Positions 39,226-50,509 of a stretch of DNA of 59,077 bases are shown here, one piece after another. Each line of letters begins with the position of its first letter. The stretch's first letter is position 1. The notes below the pieces were generated by a model that was not told the DNA's origin, made no database searches, and was given only the letters and a program-made list of their open reading frames with translations. The translations under genes and the position numbers were made by a program. This DNA is from Variovorax soli NBRC 106424 (GTDB lineage Bacteria > Pseudomonadota > Gammaproteobacteria > Burkholderiales > Burkholderiaceae_C): contig NZ_BCUU01000024.1 of assembly GCF_001591385.1 (NCBI RefSeq), positions 1 to 59,077 of the forward strand, in the 5' to 3' direction.

Positions 39226-39745
39226 ATCAAGGGTGGTGACCCCGCCTTGAGCGCCGTCACCGTCAACGCCCAGAGACTGGACATCGATGCCAAGGTCAAG
39301 CTTGTCCTGCCCACGGTGATCAGCAGTGCGTGGACGGCACCAGCGGCGCGGTAGCGCTATGAGCCCGGGCAGCCTCGGCGAGACCTTGGACCAAAAGCAG
39401 TTCAAGGTCGCGGGCGAAACCAGACTCGAAGTGCAAGGGATAACCCATGCGCAAGCAGGCCAGAGGGATAGTATGACTGCCATCACCGGCGGCCTGGGCT
39501 CCAACTCGCCGGACGAAGCCGAAGTAGGAGCGGTGCTGAGCGCAGCTTATGTTCAGGCAATCCACAATACGAGAATCCAGAGCATAAGTAGGCTGACTAA
39601 CACCAGCACCAAGGCAACTTCGTGGATGGCTTGAAGAGCGCGCTGGTGGTCGATCCGTCGGTTAACACTTGGTGGCCAATACAGCCTTGGCGCGGAACTG
39701 AGCAACAACCTTGTGCAAGGCTGTTCGGCGGGTTGGACGTGTCGC
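39226..39745 (+). pseudogene. Frameshifted remnant of a second CdiA/FHA 3' end
   Basis: Pieces similar to the intact exoprotein appear in order but in different frames. AVTVNAQRLDIDAKVKLVLP from 39253 matches the gene at 37072. TLDQKQFKVAGETRLEVQG from about 39389 matches the following FHA-2 segment. QGNFVDGLKSALVVD near 39612 matches the GSFEDGLKTVL segment of the pretoxin region. Between them are deletions and stops. This explains most of the gap from 39134 to 39758. No ribosome-binding site or start supports an expressed gene. Confidence 0.75.
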
Positions 39746-39758
39746 CGCCGAGATTCAA

Positions 39759-40724
39759 CTAAAGCTTGAGCGACCAGGTCTCCCCCACCAACTGCTGGCC
39801 AAAGCCTTCGTAAGGCTGCGACTTCTCCAGCTTGAAGCCGCGCGAGGCGTAGATGCCGCGCGCCGCCGCCAGGCAGCTGTTGGTCCACAGCACCATCTTC
39901 CGGTAGCCCTTGGCGCGGGCGAAGGCGATGCACTCGTCGGTGAGGCGCGCGCCCAGCCCCATGCCGCGCGCGCGCGGCGCCAGCAGCAGCATGCGCAGCT
40001 GCGCCGTGGTGGCCGACTTGCGCACCAGGAAGACGGCCCCCACGCGTTCGCCGTCGAGCTCGGCGATCCAGCACTTCTCCCATTCGGGCTGGAAGTTGCG
40101 CATGAACTTGGCGGCGATGTCGGCCACCAGGGCTTCGAACTCGCTGTTCCAGCCGTACTCGCGGGCATAGATCTCGCCGTGCTGCTGCACCACCCAGCCG
40201 ATGTCGCCGGGCTGCGGGTCGCGCAGCACCACGGTGCGCGGCTGCTTGCCGCCGCCGGCCGGGGAGGGCGCGAGCAGCGATTCCACCGTCTGCATCGCAT
40301 GGATCAGGCGCTGCTGGTCGGCCGGCGTGAGCCGCAGCAGCAGCGCGGCGGCTTCGTCGCGCGACTTCTGCTGCAGCGGCGCGAAGGCGTCGTGCCCGGC
40401 TTGCGTCAGGCTGAGCACGCTCTGCCGCCCGTCGCCCGCATGCGGCGCGCGGCTGAGCCAGCCCTGCGATTCGAAGCGCCGCAAGATGCGGCTGAGGTAG
40501 CCGCCGTCCAGCCCCAGGTCGCGCGCGATCTCGCTGGCCACCGGCTGCTTGCGGTGCGCCAGCTCGTACAGCACGCGCACTTCCGTCAAGGGCATGGCCG
40601 TGCCCAGGTAGGGATCGAGCACGCCCATTTCGCGGGTGTAGAAGCGGTTGAAGTGGCGCACCGCCTTCACGGCGGCGGCGGACGGGGCAGGCAGGTCGGC
40701 GGAATTCATGCTTGCCATTGTCAT
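39759..40724 (-). CDS. MarR-type regulator fused to a GNAT N-acetyltransferase
   Basis: The 321-residue product has an N-terminal MarR winged helix (LTEVRVLYELAH, ASEIARDLGLDGGYLSRILRRFESQGW) to about residue 150, then a GNAT domain to the end with the acetyl-CoA loop RARGMGLGARL. Such bifunctional proteins are a known family, with unknown substrates. ATGs at 40724, 40718 and 40709 are all possible and none has a strong ribosome-binding site. Its 3' end lies against the decayed exoprotein fragment. Confidence 0.88.
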   Translation of the reverse strand: MTMASMNSADLPAPSAAAVKAVRHFNRFYTREMGVLDPYLGTAMPLTEVRVLYELAHRKQPVASEIARDLGLDGGYLSRILRRFESQGWLSRAPHAGDGRQSVLSLTQAGHDAFAPLQQKSRDEAAALLLRLTPADQQRLIHAMQTVESLLAPSPAGGGKQPRTVVLRDPQPGDIGWVVQQHGEIYAREYGWNSEFEALVADIAAKFMRNFQPEWEKCWIAELDGERVGAVFLVRKSATTAQLRMLLLAPRARGMGLGARLTDECIAFARAKGYRKMVLWTNSCLAAARGIYASRGFKLEKSQPYEGFGQQLVGETWSLKL

Positions 40725-40881
40725 CAAACTGCTTGACTGAGGCAAGTATTTGGCCAAATCGGAGTACCGCGCGGCCCGCAGGGCCTTGCGGGACAAATAT
40801 TGTGGAAAACCCTAAAATCGAAGGTTGCCCTCTACGGCGCGCCACGGAAACCCGCAAACTGGCGCGCACGACACTCCCCAC

Positions 40882-43293
<2,412 letters not shown>

Positions 43294-43298
43294 ATCGC

Positions 43299-44225
43299 AT
43301 GAAAGTGAGCCGCCGGCCGTTGTTCCGAACCGATGGGGGAGGTCGATGCCGGCAGTGGCGCTTGTTGCCATGGCTGCTGCTGTGGCTCGGTATGTCGGCG
43401 GCCTGGGCGCAGCAAGCCTCGCCGTCCGCCGAAGCGCTGCTGGCGCGCCATGCCGCCATGCAGTCGCGCCTGGAATCCAGTCCGCTGGGCCGGCCCCTCG
43501 TCGTCGATTCCGAAGAGCTGCCGGGCGGCCTGCGCGGCGAAGTGTTCGCGGTGATCGACCAGCCCTTCGCGCAGGCGGCCAAGGCGCTGGCCGCGCCGGG
43601 CAACTGGTGCGACATGCTGCTGCTGCACATCAACAACCGCAACTGCAGGCTGATCAAGGGCGAGGGCGGGGCGCCGCCTGCGGTGGAGCTGTCGGTCGTG
43701 CGCCGCTACGACCTGCCGGTGGAGTCGGCCTTCATCCTGCGCATGGCCCTGCGCGTGGACGACAGCGCGCCCGACTACCTGATGGTGGACCTGCGCTCCG
43801 ACGACGGCCCCATGGGCACCAGCCAGCACCAGGTGCGGGTGGAGGCCGTGCCGCTGGCCGGCGGCGTGCAGACCTTCCTGCATTTCAGCTACTCCTACCA
43901 GCACAACGGGCTGGCGCGCGTGGCCACGCAGGCCTACCTGGCCACCTTCGGGCGCAACAAGGTGGGCTTCACCGTCGTGGGCGACGGGCCGGAATACATC
44001 CGCGGCCTGCGCGGCCTGGTGGAGCGCAATTCGGTGCGCTACTTCCTGACGGTGGATGCCTACCTCGGCGCCATGCGTTCGCCGCCGGCGCAGCAACCCG
44101 AGCGGCGCCTGTCGGCCTGGTATGCCAGCTCCGAGCTCTACTCGCGCCAGCTGCACGAGATCGACCGGCCGACCTACATGGCGATCAAGCGGGCCGACCG
44201 CTCGCGCGGCGCCGGCGGATCCTGA
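43299..44225 (+). CDS. Exported protein of unknown function
   Basis: The 308-residue protein has a Sec signal (LLPWLLLWLGMSAAWA, probable cleavage after residue 37). The mature part opens with a helical segment (SAEALLARHAAMQSRLE), then an alternating beta-rich body with two Cys (NWCDMLLLHINNRNC) that could form a periplasmic disulfide. I do not recognise a family; the lipid-binding START/SRPBCC fold is one possibility. It starts 5 bases after the YgiQ gene stop, so the two are probably co-transcribed. Confidence 0.75.
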   Translation: MKVSRRPLFRTDGGGRCRQWRLLPWLLLWLGMSAAWAQQASPSAEALLARHAAMQSRLESSPLGRPLVVDSEELPGGLRGEVFAVIDQPFAQAAKALAAPGNWCDMLLLHINNRNCRLIKGEGGAPPAVELSVVRRYDLPVESAFILRMALRVDDSAPDYLMVDLRSDDGPMGTSQHQVRVEAVPLAGGVQTFLHFSYSYQHNGLARVATQAYLATFGRNKVGFTVVGDGPEYIRGLRGLVERNSVRYFLTVDAYLGAMRSPPAQQPERRLSAWYASSELYSRQLHEIDRPTYMAIKRADRSRGAGGS

Positions 44226-44240
44226 AGGCTGCGCAGCCGC

Positions 44241-45107
44241 TCAGGCCTCCTGCCCGACCACGCCGTCGAAGAAGGCGCGCACCATGCGCGTGTCGCGCCG
44301 CTCGGCCAGGCACACCACGTGGGCATAAGTGCGCACCTGCGCATCGCTGATGCGCACCGCATGCAGGCCCGGCCCGGGCACGTATTCCACCTCTGACACC
44401 GCGGCCACGCCCAGGCCCTGCATGACGGCCTCGCGGATGATCTCGCGGCTGGCCACTTCCATGACCACCTCCGGCTCCACGCGTGCCGCGCGCAGCGCCT
44501 GCTCGATGGCCTTGCGCGTGGTCGAGCCCTGCTCGCGCAGGATGAGCCGCTCGCCCTGCAGCTCGGCCGTGCGGATGCTGCGCCGCCGCGCAAAGCGGTG
44601 CTCGCCGTTGCAGAAGATCACCACCGGGTGCTCGCTGTAGGGCACCGACACGAAGCGCCGGTCCTTGAAGGACTGCGCCAGCACGCCGACATCCGCGCTG
44701 TAGTCGAGCAGGCGGTCCATCACCTCCTGCGAGTTGCCTGTGCTCACCGTCACCTTGATGCCCGGATGGTGCTGGCTGAAAGCCACCAGCATGCGCGTGA
44801 CGTGCGAGGGCCCCACCGCCGCCACCCGCAGGTGGCCGCTGCGCAGCTCGCCCGATTCGCGCAGCAGCTGCACGGCCTCGTTTTCCAGGCTGAAGATCTG
44901 GCGCGACAGGTGCAGCAGGCGCTCGCCCATCTCGGTGGGGCGCACGCGCCGGCCGGTGCGGTGGAACAGTTCCACCTTGTAGAGCGCCTCGAGCTGGCCC
45001 ACCTGCGTGGTGACGGTGGGCTGACTCACATGCAGGCTTTGCGCCGCCGCCGTGAAGCTGCCGGTGGTGGCGACGGCGTGGAAGGAGCGCAGTTGTGTCA
45101 GGCGCAT
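44241..45107 (-). CDS. LysR-family regulator, probably of the phosphonate genes
   Basis: The 288-residue protein has the N-terminal winged helix (LRSFHAVATTGSFTAAAQSL) and a periplasmic-binding-like effector domain. It is divergent from phnD with 175 bases between, the usual place for a regulator of the adjacent operon. LysR proteins of this type accompany phosphonate or aminoethylphosphonate uptake sets in Burkholderiales. Confidence 0.87.
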   Translation of the reverse strand: MRLTQLRSFHAVATTGSFTAAAQSLHVSQPTVTTQVGQLEALYKVELFHRTGRRVRPTEMGERLLHLSRQIFSLENEAVQLLRESGELRSGHLRVAAVGPSHVTRMLVAFSQHHPGIKVTVSTGNSQEVMDRLLDYSADVGVLAQSFKDRRFVSVPYSEHPVVIFCNGEHRFARRRSIRTAELQGERLILREQGSTTRKAIEQALRAARVEPEVVMEVASREIIREAVMQGLGVAAVSEVEYVPGPGLHAVRISDAQVRTYAHVVCLAERRDTRMVRAFFDGVVGQEA

Positions 45108-45282
45108 GACGGGGCCCTCGGTGTTATCCCGGCGGAACTATAGGTTCTTTCAATACTTCGCTGTAAAAACTTGAATTGGCTGAATGTGGCTTTCAAGCCG
45201 AAAGTGCCACCACGCGTCACGCAAGCTTCATGCGGCGCGAAAAAAGTGACGGTTCCTCAAGTTCCGCAACCTGGAGACCTCG
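45108..45282. promoter_or_regulatory. Divergent LysR/phnD control region
   Basis: This AT-richer stretch contains the only room for promoters of both genes. A T-N11-A type candidate site for LysR proteins lies near 45139-45156 (ATAGGTTCTTTCAATA). An imperfect hairpin occurs at 45186-45210 (GTGGCTTTC against GAAAGTGCCAC with a 2-base bulge), within the phnD leader. Both are weak by themselves. Confidence 0.35.
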
Positions 45283-46161
45283 ATGAAGTTCACCCGTCGT
45301 TCCCTTCTCGCCTGCACGCCCGCCGTGGTCGGTGCACCCCTTCTCGGCCTGGGCCGCTTCGCGCATGCGGCCGCGCCGCTCACCGTGGGGCTGATTCCTT
45401 CCGAAGACTCGCGCGCCATGATCGCCAACAGCCAGGCGATGATGGACATGCTGTCCAGGTCGCTGGACATGCCGGTCAAGCCCTTCGTCGCCGCCGACTA
45501 CAACGGCGTGATCGAGGCGCTGCGCTCCAAGCGGCTGGACGTGGCCTACCTCGGCCCCTTCTCGTACGTGCTGGGCACCACGGTGGCCGACATCGAGGCG
45601 TTTGCCGTGGCCGAGACCAAGAAGGCCGGCCGCACCTCCTACCACTCGCTCATCGTGGCCCGCAAGGACAGCGGCATCAAGTCGGTGCCCGACCTCAAGG
45701 GCAAGACCTTCGCCTTCGTCGACCCCAGCTCCACCTCGGGCCACCTGTTCCCCAAGGCGGGCCTGATCAAGATGGGCTTCAACCCCGACAAGGACTTCGG
45801 CCGCGTGATCTTCTCGGGCTCGCACGATTCCAACGCGGTGGCGGTGCAGAACGGCAAGGTCGATGCGGTGGCCATCGCCGACCGCATCCTGGATGCCGCC
45901 ATCGCCAAGGGCCTGGCCAAGCGCGAGGACCTGGTGGTGGTGTGGAAGTCCGACCCCATTCCCGAATCGCCCACCGTGTGGCGCAAGGACCTGGACCCGG
46001 CGCTGAAGAAGCGCGTGCAGGCCGCCTTCATGGACGTGAAGAACATCCCCTGGTCGGACCAGGGCGAGCTCAACGGCTTCCACCCCACCAACGACGCGGC
46101 CTACGACATCATTCGCGAGACCGCCAAGACCCTCAACCTCGACCTGAGGAAGATGAAGTGA
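45283..46161 (+). CDS. phnD: Phosphonate ABC transporter substrate-binding protein
   Basis: The 292-residue periplasmic protein has a twin-arginine-like signal (TRRSLLACTPAVVGAPLLG, ending about residue 30). The mature protein has the PhnD-type fold, with VGLIPSEDSRAM at the start, KPFVAADYNGVIEALRSKRLDVAYLGPFSY in pieces, and DPSSTSGHLFPK. It captures phosphonates for import. phnC begins inside its stop (GTGA). Confidence 0.93.
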   Translation: MKFTRRSLLACTPAVVGAPLLGLGRFAHAAAPLTVGLIPSEDSRAMIANSQAMMDMLSRSLDMPVKPFVAADYNGVIEALRSKRLDVAYLGPFSYVLGTTVADIEAFAVAETKKAGRTSYHSLIVARKDSGIKSVPDLKGKTFAFVDPSSTSGHLFPKAGLIKMGFNPDKDFGRVIFSGSHDSNAVAVQNGKVDAVAIADRILDAAIAKGLAKREDLVVVWKSDPIPESPTVWRKDLDPALKKRVQAAFMDVKNIPWSDQGELNGFHPTNDAAYDIIRETAKTLNLDLRKMK

Positions 46162-46979
46162 TCCAGATCCAAGGCCTTGGCAAGCGCTACGGCGAATTCG
46201 ATGCCTTGAAGGGCATCGACCTCGACGTGGCCCCGGGCGAATTCCTGGTGGTGCTGGGCCCTTCGGGGGCCGGCAAGTCCACGCTGCTGCGCTGCATCAA
46301 CCGGCTCACCGAGCCCACCAGCGGCGAGATCCGCATCGACGGCCAGGCGGTGGGTTCCGACGCCGCCAGCCTGCGCCGCCTGCGCTGCCAGGTGGCGATG
46401 ATTTTCCAGCACTACAACGTGGTGCCGCGCCTGTCGGTGCTCAAGAACGTGGTGACGGGGCGCCTGGGGGCCATGCCTTCGGTGCTGTCGTGGCTGCAGG
46501 TGTTCCCGCGCAAGGACATCGAGATCGCCCGCGAGTGCCTGCGCCGGGTGGAGCTGCTCGAGAAGGCGGAGCTTCGCACCGACACGCTCTCGGGCGGCCA
46601 GAAGCAGCGCGTGGGCATTGCCCGTGCGCTGGCGCAGCAGCCCAAGATCATCCTGGCCGACGAGCCGGTGGCCAGCCTCGACCCGAAGACCTCGCGCACG
46701 GTGCTGAGCTACCTCAAGCAGGCCAGCCGCGAGCTGGGCATCACGGTGGTGTGCAACCTGCACCAGATCGACTACGCCCGCGAGTTCGGCGAGCGCATCG
46801 TCGGCGTGTCGGGCGGTCGCATCGTGTTCGAGGGCGGGCCGGGGCAGCTCACCGGCGAGGTGCTGCACCGCATCTACCCGGGGCTGGACGAGGACACGGC
46901 GCGCGCCGGCGACGCGTCCGCTTCTGCCGCTGCAACGTCCGCGCCTGCGCTGCAGGCGCTGGCATTCGAGGAGGCCTGA
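46158..46979 (+). CDS. phnC: Phosphonate ABC transporter ATP-binding protein
   Basis: The 273-residue ATPase has Walker [10 protein letters not shown], signature [15 protein letters not shown] and Walker B IILADEP. The start is a GTG that overlaps the phnD stop by four bases. The segment [21 protein letters not shown] is typical of PhnC. The C-terminal 25 residues are an Ala-rich extension. Confidence 0.93.
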   Translation: MIQIQGLGKRYGEFDALKGIDLDVAPGEFLVVLGPSGAGKSTLLRCINRLTEPTSGEIRIDGQAVGSDAASLRRLRCQVAMIFQHYNVVPRLSVLKNVVTGRLGAMPSVLSWLQVFPRKDIEIARECLRRVELLEKAELRTDTLSGGQKQRVGIARALAQQPKIILADEPVASLDPKTSRTVLSYLKQASRELGITVVCNLHQIDYAREFGERIVGVSGGRIVFEGGPGQLTGEVLHRIYPGLDEDTARAGDASASAAATSAPALQALAFEEA

Positions 46980-46983
46980 GATC

Positions 46984-47799
46984 ATGAACATCGGTTCCTA
47001 CGCCCTGCTGATGGGCCGCCCCAAGGGCCAGCTGGGCTGGTGGCCGCGCCTGGGCCTCGGCGCCTGCGGCCTGCTCGTGCTCTGGTGGGCCGCCCGCGGC
47101 AGCCAGGTGAGCTTCGGCGAGCTGACCCGCGGCCTGCCGTGGATCGGCGACTTCCTCGCCCGCATGGTGCCGCCCAACTGGGCCTTCCTGGACAAGCTCT
47201 GGGTGCCGGCCATCGAGACGGTGCAGATCGCCCTGTGGGGCACGCTGCTGGCGGTGATCCTGGCCGTGCCGGTGTGCTTTTTCGCGGCGCGCAACCTCAC
47301 GCCCAACAAGGTGGTCTACCAGTTCACGCGGCAGGTGTTCAACGTGACGCGCGGCATCAACGAGATCATCCTCGCGCTGGTGTTCGTGGCGGCGGTGGGC
47401 CTAGGGCCGTTCCCCGGCGTGCTGGCCCTGGCCGTGCATGGCGCGGGCATGCTGGGCAAGTTCTTCAGCGAATCCATCGAGGAGATCGACGCCGGTCCCA
47501 TCGAGGCCTTGCGCGCCACCGGCGCCGGCCCGGTGCAGGTGATCATCTTCGGCGTGCTGCCGCAGGTGGTCACCGCCTGGATCGCGGTGGTGCTCTACCG
47601 CTTCGAGACCAACCTGCGCCAGGCCACCGTGCTGGGCATGGTCGGCGCCGGCGGCATCGGCTTCGAACTGGTGGGCAGCATGAAGCTGTTCCAGTACCAG
47701 GACACGGCCACCTGCATCCTGGTGATCATCGCGATGGTGATGGCGGCCGACTACATCTCCACGCGGCTGCGCGCCTGGATCCAGAAGGGAGGGCATTGA
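46984..47799 (+). CDS. phnE: Phosphonate ABC transporter permease
   Basis: The 271-residue inner-membrane protein has about six helices and the EAA-type loop IEALRATGAGPVQVIIFGVLP that contacts the ATPase. It starts 4 bases after phnC. With PhnD and PhnC it makes a complete importer. Confidence 0.93.
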   Translation: MNIGSYALLMGRPKGQLGWWPRLGLGACGLLVLWWAARGSQVSFGELTRGLPWIGDFLARMVPPNWAFLDKLWVPAIETVQIALWGTLLAVILAVPVCFFAARNLTPNKVVYQFTRQVFNVTRGINEIILALVFVAAVGLGPFPGVLALAVHGAGMLGKFFSESIEEIDAGPIEALRATGAGPVQVIIFGVLPQVVTAWIAVVLYRFETNLRQATVLGMVGAGGIGFELVGSMKLFQYQDTATCILVIIAMVMAADYISTRLRAWIQKGGH

Positions 47800-47859
47800 T
47801 GCCGCTCCAAGTCCAATCCGGCGTCCTCGACCACGCCGTCACCTAGAAGAACCACCTCG

Positions 47860-48957
47860 ATGTCCCACGAATTCTTCAACCCCGTGCGCAGCGTGTACGG
47901 GGCAGGGGCCCTGTCGTCCCTGCCGAAGCTGCTGGCCGGCCGCAAGGCCGTGATCGTCACCTTTCCGGAGGCCCGCCAGTTCGGCCTGGTGGACCGATTG
48001 CAGCGCCTGCTGGGCGCGCAGATGGCCGGCGTGATCGACCAGGTCCTGCCCAACCCGGACGTGGCCGAACTCCAGGCGCTGTACGAGCAGTTCTGGCGCG
48101 ACGGCGGCCAGGCCGAGGTGCTGGTCGCCGTGGGCGGCGGCAGTTCGATCGACACCGCCAAGGCCCTGATGGTGGGCACCGAAAGCGGTCGCTTCGAAGA
48201 CCTGGTGGCCGCGCTGGTGGCCGGCAAGCCGTTCACGCCGGCGCGGGTGAAGCCGCTGATCGCGGTGCCGACGACGGCCGGCACCGGCAGCGAGGTCACG
48301 CCGTGGGCCACCGTGTGGGACCGCAAGGCGCAGCGCAAGTACTCCCTCCATCTGCCCGAGACCTGGCCGGGCATCGCCATCGTCGATCCGGAGCTGATGC
48401 TGTCGCTGCCCGCGTCGGTCACGCTCCAGAGCGGGCTGGACGCGCTCTCGCATGCGCTCGAATCGATCTGGAACGTGAATGCGAATGCCGTGTCCGACAC
48501 CTTCGCGGTGGCAGCGGTGCACGAGATCTTCGATGCGCTGCCGCGCCTGATGGCGAAGTTGGACGACGTCGAGCTTCGCGGCCGCATGGCGCTGGCCGCG
48601 CTGAAGGCCGGCATGGCGTTTTCCAACACGCGCACGGCGCTGGCGCATTCCATTTCGTACGAGATGACGCTGCGCTACGGGCTGCCGCACGGCATTGCCT
48701 GCTCGTTCCCGCTGCCCATGGTGCTGCAGCGGGCGATGGGGCACGACGTGCAGCGCGATGCCGTGCTGGCGCAGGCGCTCGGGCCGCTGGACCGGGCGCC
48801 GCAGCGCCTGGCCGCCTTCATCGAGCAGTTCGGCGTGAAGACCCGCTTTGCGGACTACGGGGTGTCCAGCGAACAGGCCGACCGCATGGTGGCGCATGCG
48901 CTGACCGGCGCGCGCGGCAGGAACTTCATCGGCGCGGCGCAGAGCGAGGCGGCGTGA
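47860..48957 (+). CDS. Phosphonate-associated iron-containing alcohol dehydrogenase
   Basis: The 365-residue group III dehydrogenase has the nucleotide-binding AVGGGSSIDTAKAL, AVPTTAGTGSEVT, and metal-ligand segments SGLDALSHALESIW and YGLPHGIACSFPL. The position right after phnE suggests the group that reduces phosphonoacetaldehyde to 2-hydroxyethylphosphonate. No C-P hydrolase gene (phnX, phnA) is in the window. The 60 bases before it hold only a 15-codon frame. Confidence 0.82.
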   Translation: MSHEFFNPVRSVYGAGALSSLPKLLAGRKAVIVTFPEARQFGLVDRLQRLLGAQMAGVIDQVLPNPDVAELQALYEQFWRDGGQAEVLVAVGGGSSIDTAKALMVGTESGRFEDLVAALVAGKPFTPARVKPLIAVPTTAGTGSEVTPWATVWDRKAQRKYSLHLPETWPGIAIVDPELMLSLPASVTLQSGLDALSHALESIWNVNANAVSDTFAVAAVHEIFDALPRLMAKLDDVELRGRMALAALKAGMAFSNTRTALAHSISYEMTLRYGLPHGIACSFPLPMVLQRAMGHDVQRDAVLAQALGPLDRAPQRLAAFIEQFGVKTRFADYGVSSEQADRMVAHALTGARGRNFIGAAQSEAA

Positions 48958-48993
48958 ACGCCGTCTCTCCTCCGCCCTGGGGAGAAATGAAAA

Positions 48994-49019
48994 AAGCGCG
49001 CCGGGCCCGCGGCGCGCTT
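48994..49019. terminator. Hairpin after the phosphonate operon
   Basis: A nine-base stem AAGCGCGCC / GGCGCGCTT with an eight-base loop lies 37 bases after the dehydrogenase stop. The T-run is on the minus strand side (upstream A-run 48989-48995), so on the plus strand it is not a standard intrinsic terminator; it may act in both directions. The rest of the gap to 49173 has an AT-rich inverted repeat at 49022-49039 (GGAATT / AATTCC), perhaps part of a promoter. Confidence 0.5.
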
Positions 49020-49173
49020 AAGGAATTGTTCGTAATTCCCTAAGCATTTCTTAAAGGCGCCGCGAGGCCCCCGTTCCTAGACTTGGTTCCAAGGCAGGCG
49101 AGTCCATGGTGCACCGCCGCCGCGAACACCGAAACCAGGCACCAGTCATCAGGAACGAGAGAGAGCCATCATC

Positions 49174-49887
49174 ATGAGGAACGACGCCCGCGAACTGGAC
49201 GAGATCCAACGCATCGCCAACGCCGCGCAGACGCGGCTGGACATCTACCGAACCATCCACAAGGCGCTGCGCGCGCTGCTGTCAGACACGCTGGTGGCCG
49301 TGGGCCGCATGGACGTGCACGACGCGCTCGAGCTGGCCCAGACCACGCAGCGCACGCTGCAGATGCTGGACTTCATGCGCTCGCACCTGGGGCACGAGAA
49401 CACGTTCATCCACCCGGCGCTGGAGGCGCGCTCACCCGGCGCCAGCGGCCGCATCGCCGACGACCACATCGACCACGAGAGCGAGATCGACGCGCTGGCC
49501 GCCGCCTCCACCGGCCTGCTGAACCTGCGGGCCGAAGAGCGCGACGCCGCCGCGCTGGTGCTCTACCACCGCCTGTCGCTTTTCGTGGCGCACAACTTCG
49601 AGCACATGCACGTGGAAGAGAGTGCGCACAACAGCGCGCTGTGGGCCCACTACACAGACGCCGAACTGGTCGACCTGCACAACCGGCTGGTGGCCAGCAT
49701 CCCGCCCGAGGAGATGATGCTCTGCATGCGCTGGATGGTGCCCTTCATGAACCCCGGCGAGCGTGCAGCTGTGCTCGCCGACATGCGCGCCCATGCACCG
49801 GCGCCGGCCTTTGCCGCGGTGCTGGAGATGGTGCGGCCGCACTTGCAGGCACGCGAGTGGGACAAGCTGATGGCCGCGCTGGGCTGA
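49174..49887 (+). CDS. Hemerythrin-like domain protein
   Basis: The 237-residue, largely helical protein has the spaced His/Glu residues of a hemerythrin four-helix bundle: YRTIHKALR, HLGHENTFIHPALE, HIDHESEID and HNFEHMHVEE. These would bind a di-iron centre that senses or carries O2 or NO. The C-terminal 70 residues resemble no family that I know. It stands alone between convergent genes, with an intergenic promoter region upstream. Confidence 0.85.
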   Translation: MRNDARELDEIQRIANAAQTRLDIYRTIHKALRALLSDTLVAVGRMDVHDALELAQTTQRTLQMLDFMRSHLGHENTFIHPALEARSPGASGRIADDHIDHESEIDALAAASTGLLNLRAEERDAAALVLYHRLSLFVAHNFEHMHVEESAHNSALWAHYTDAELVDLHNRLVASIPPEEMMLCMRWMVPFMNPGERAAVLADMRAHAPAPAFAAVLEMVRPHLQAREWDKLMAALG

Positions 49888-49936
49888 GCGGGGACGGCTA
49901 ACGCGCCGGAAGACCGGCCGACGGGCTGCGGCGAGC

Positions 49937-50335
49937 TCAGTGCACGCGCAGGAAGGGCGCGATCTGCGGCGGCTCGAACTGCTGCAGCGTCAGGAAGTTC
50001 GACATGCGCAGGTCGTCGGGCACGGTTTCGGCCGTCTGCTCCACATAGGGCGCGCAGGCCAGGCGGCGCAGGGCCTGGCGCTGCTTGCGGCGCGCGACGA
50101 TTTCCACGCAGCGCCGGCGCAGCAGTTCAATCACGCGGGTCTCGGCGGCCAGAAGGCGCTCGCGCGCACGCCGCCAGGGGGCGAAGTCGGGGGTGTTGGG
50201 CCAGGAGCGGGGCGGCTGCAGCGCCCAGAAATCCTTGCTGCGCCGATTGATGTCGATGTAGGAGAGCCGGTCCGCGACGTAGGCGGCCTCGAGCTCCCGG
50301 ATGGCCAGGACGTACTCGTCGCGCAGTGAAGTCAT
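49937..50335 (-). CDS. Conserved-looking small protein of unknown function
   Basis: The 132-residue product is rich in Arg and Leu, with a helical centre (RARERLLAAETRVIELLRRR) and the segment IDINRRSKDFWALQPP. No family is recognised. The coding potential is good and an AT-rich upstream gap (50336-50509) could hold its promoter. It could bind nucleic acid, given the basic helices, but that is a guess. Confidence 0.6.
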   Translation of the reverse strand: MTSLRDEYVLAIRELEAAYVADRLSYIDINRRSKDFWALQPPRSWPNTPDFAPWRRARERLLAAETRVIELLRRRCVEIVARRKQRQALRRLACAPYVEQTAETVPDDLRMSNFLTLQQFEPPQIAPFLRVH

Positions 50336-50484
50336 TGGAAAAATCCTCTCGGGCAGGCCTCCAGTATGAATGTTTCAAAGCGTAAATGCACGTCAATTCC
50401 ATGACACATGCAAATAAGTCGGCGCGCGAATTGGAAATTGAACGCTAAGGTTTAAGGCAATTAATTCCTTCGGTTTAATTCAAT

Positions 50485-50502
50485 TGATGCGTGCGCGCAT
50501 CA
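50485..50502 (-). terminator. Hairpin after the PNPOx-GAF operon
   Basis: A perfect seven-base stem TGATGCG / CGCATCA with a four-base loop starts eight bases after the stop of the GAF gene on the minus strand. The bases that follow (ATTGAATTAAACC) are AT-rich but not a real T-run. It probably helps end the operon. The AT-rich gap down to 50336 likely carries the promoter of the next minus-strand gene. Confidence 0.45.
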
Positions 50503-50509
50503 CTGGCTT

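Noticed and set aside
39326..39634. A 102-codon plus-strand frame as an independent gene
   Set aside because: Its centre matches FHA-2 sequence of the upstream exoprotein, and matching pieces before and after are in other frames, so it is part of a pseudogene.
47801..47848. A 15-codon frame between phnE and the dehydrogenase
   Set aside because: It starts at the phnE stop but is too short and has no independent support; noted only as a possible trace of a lost gene.
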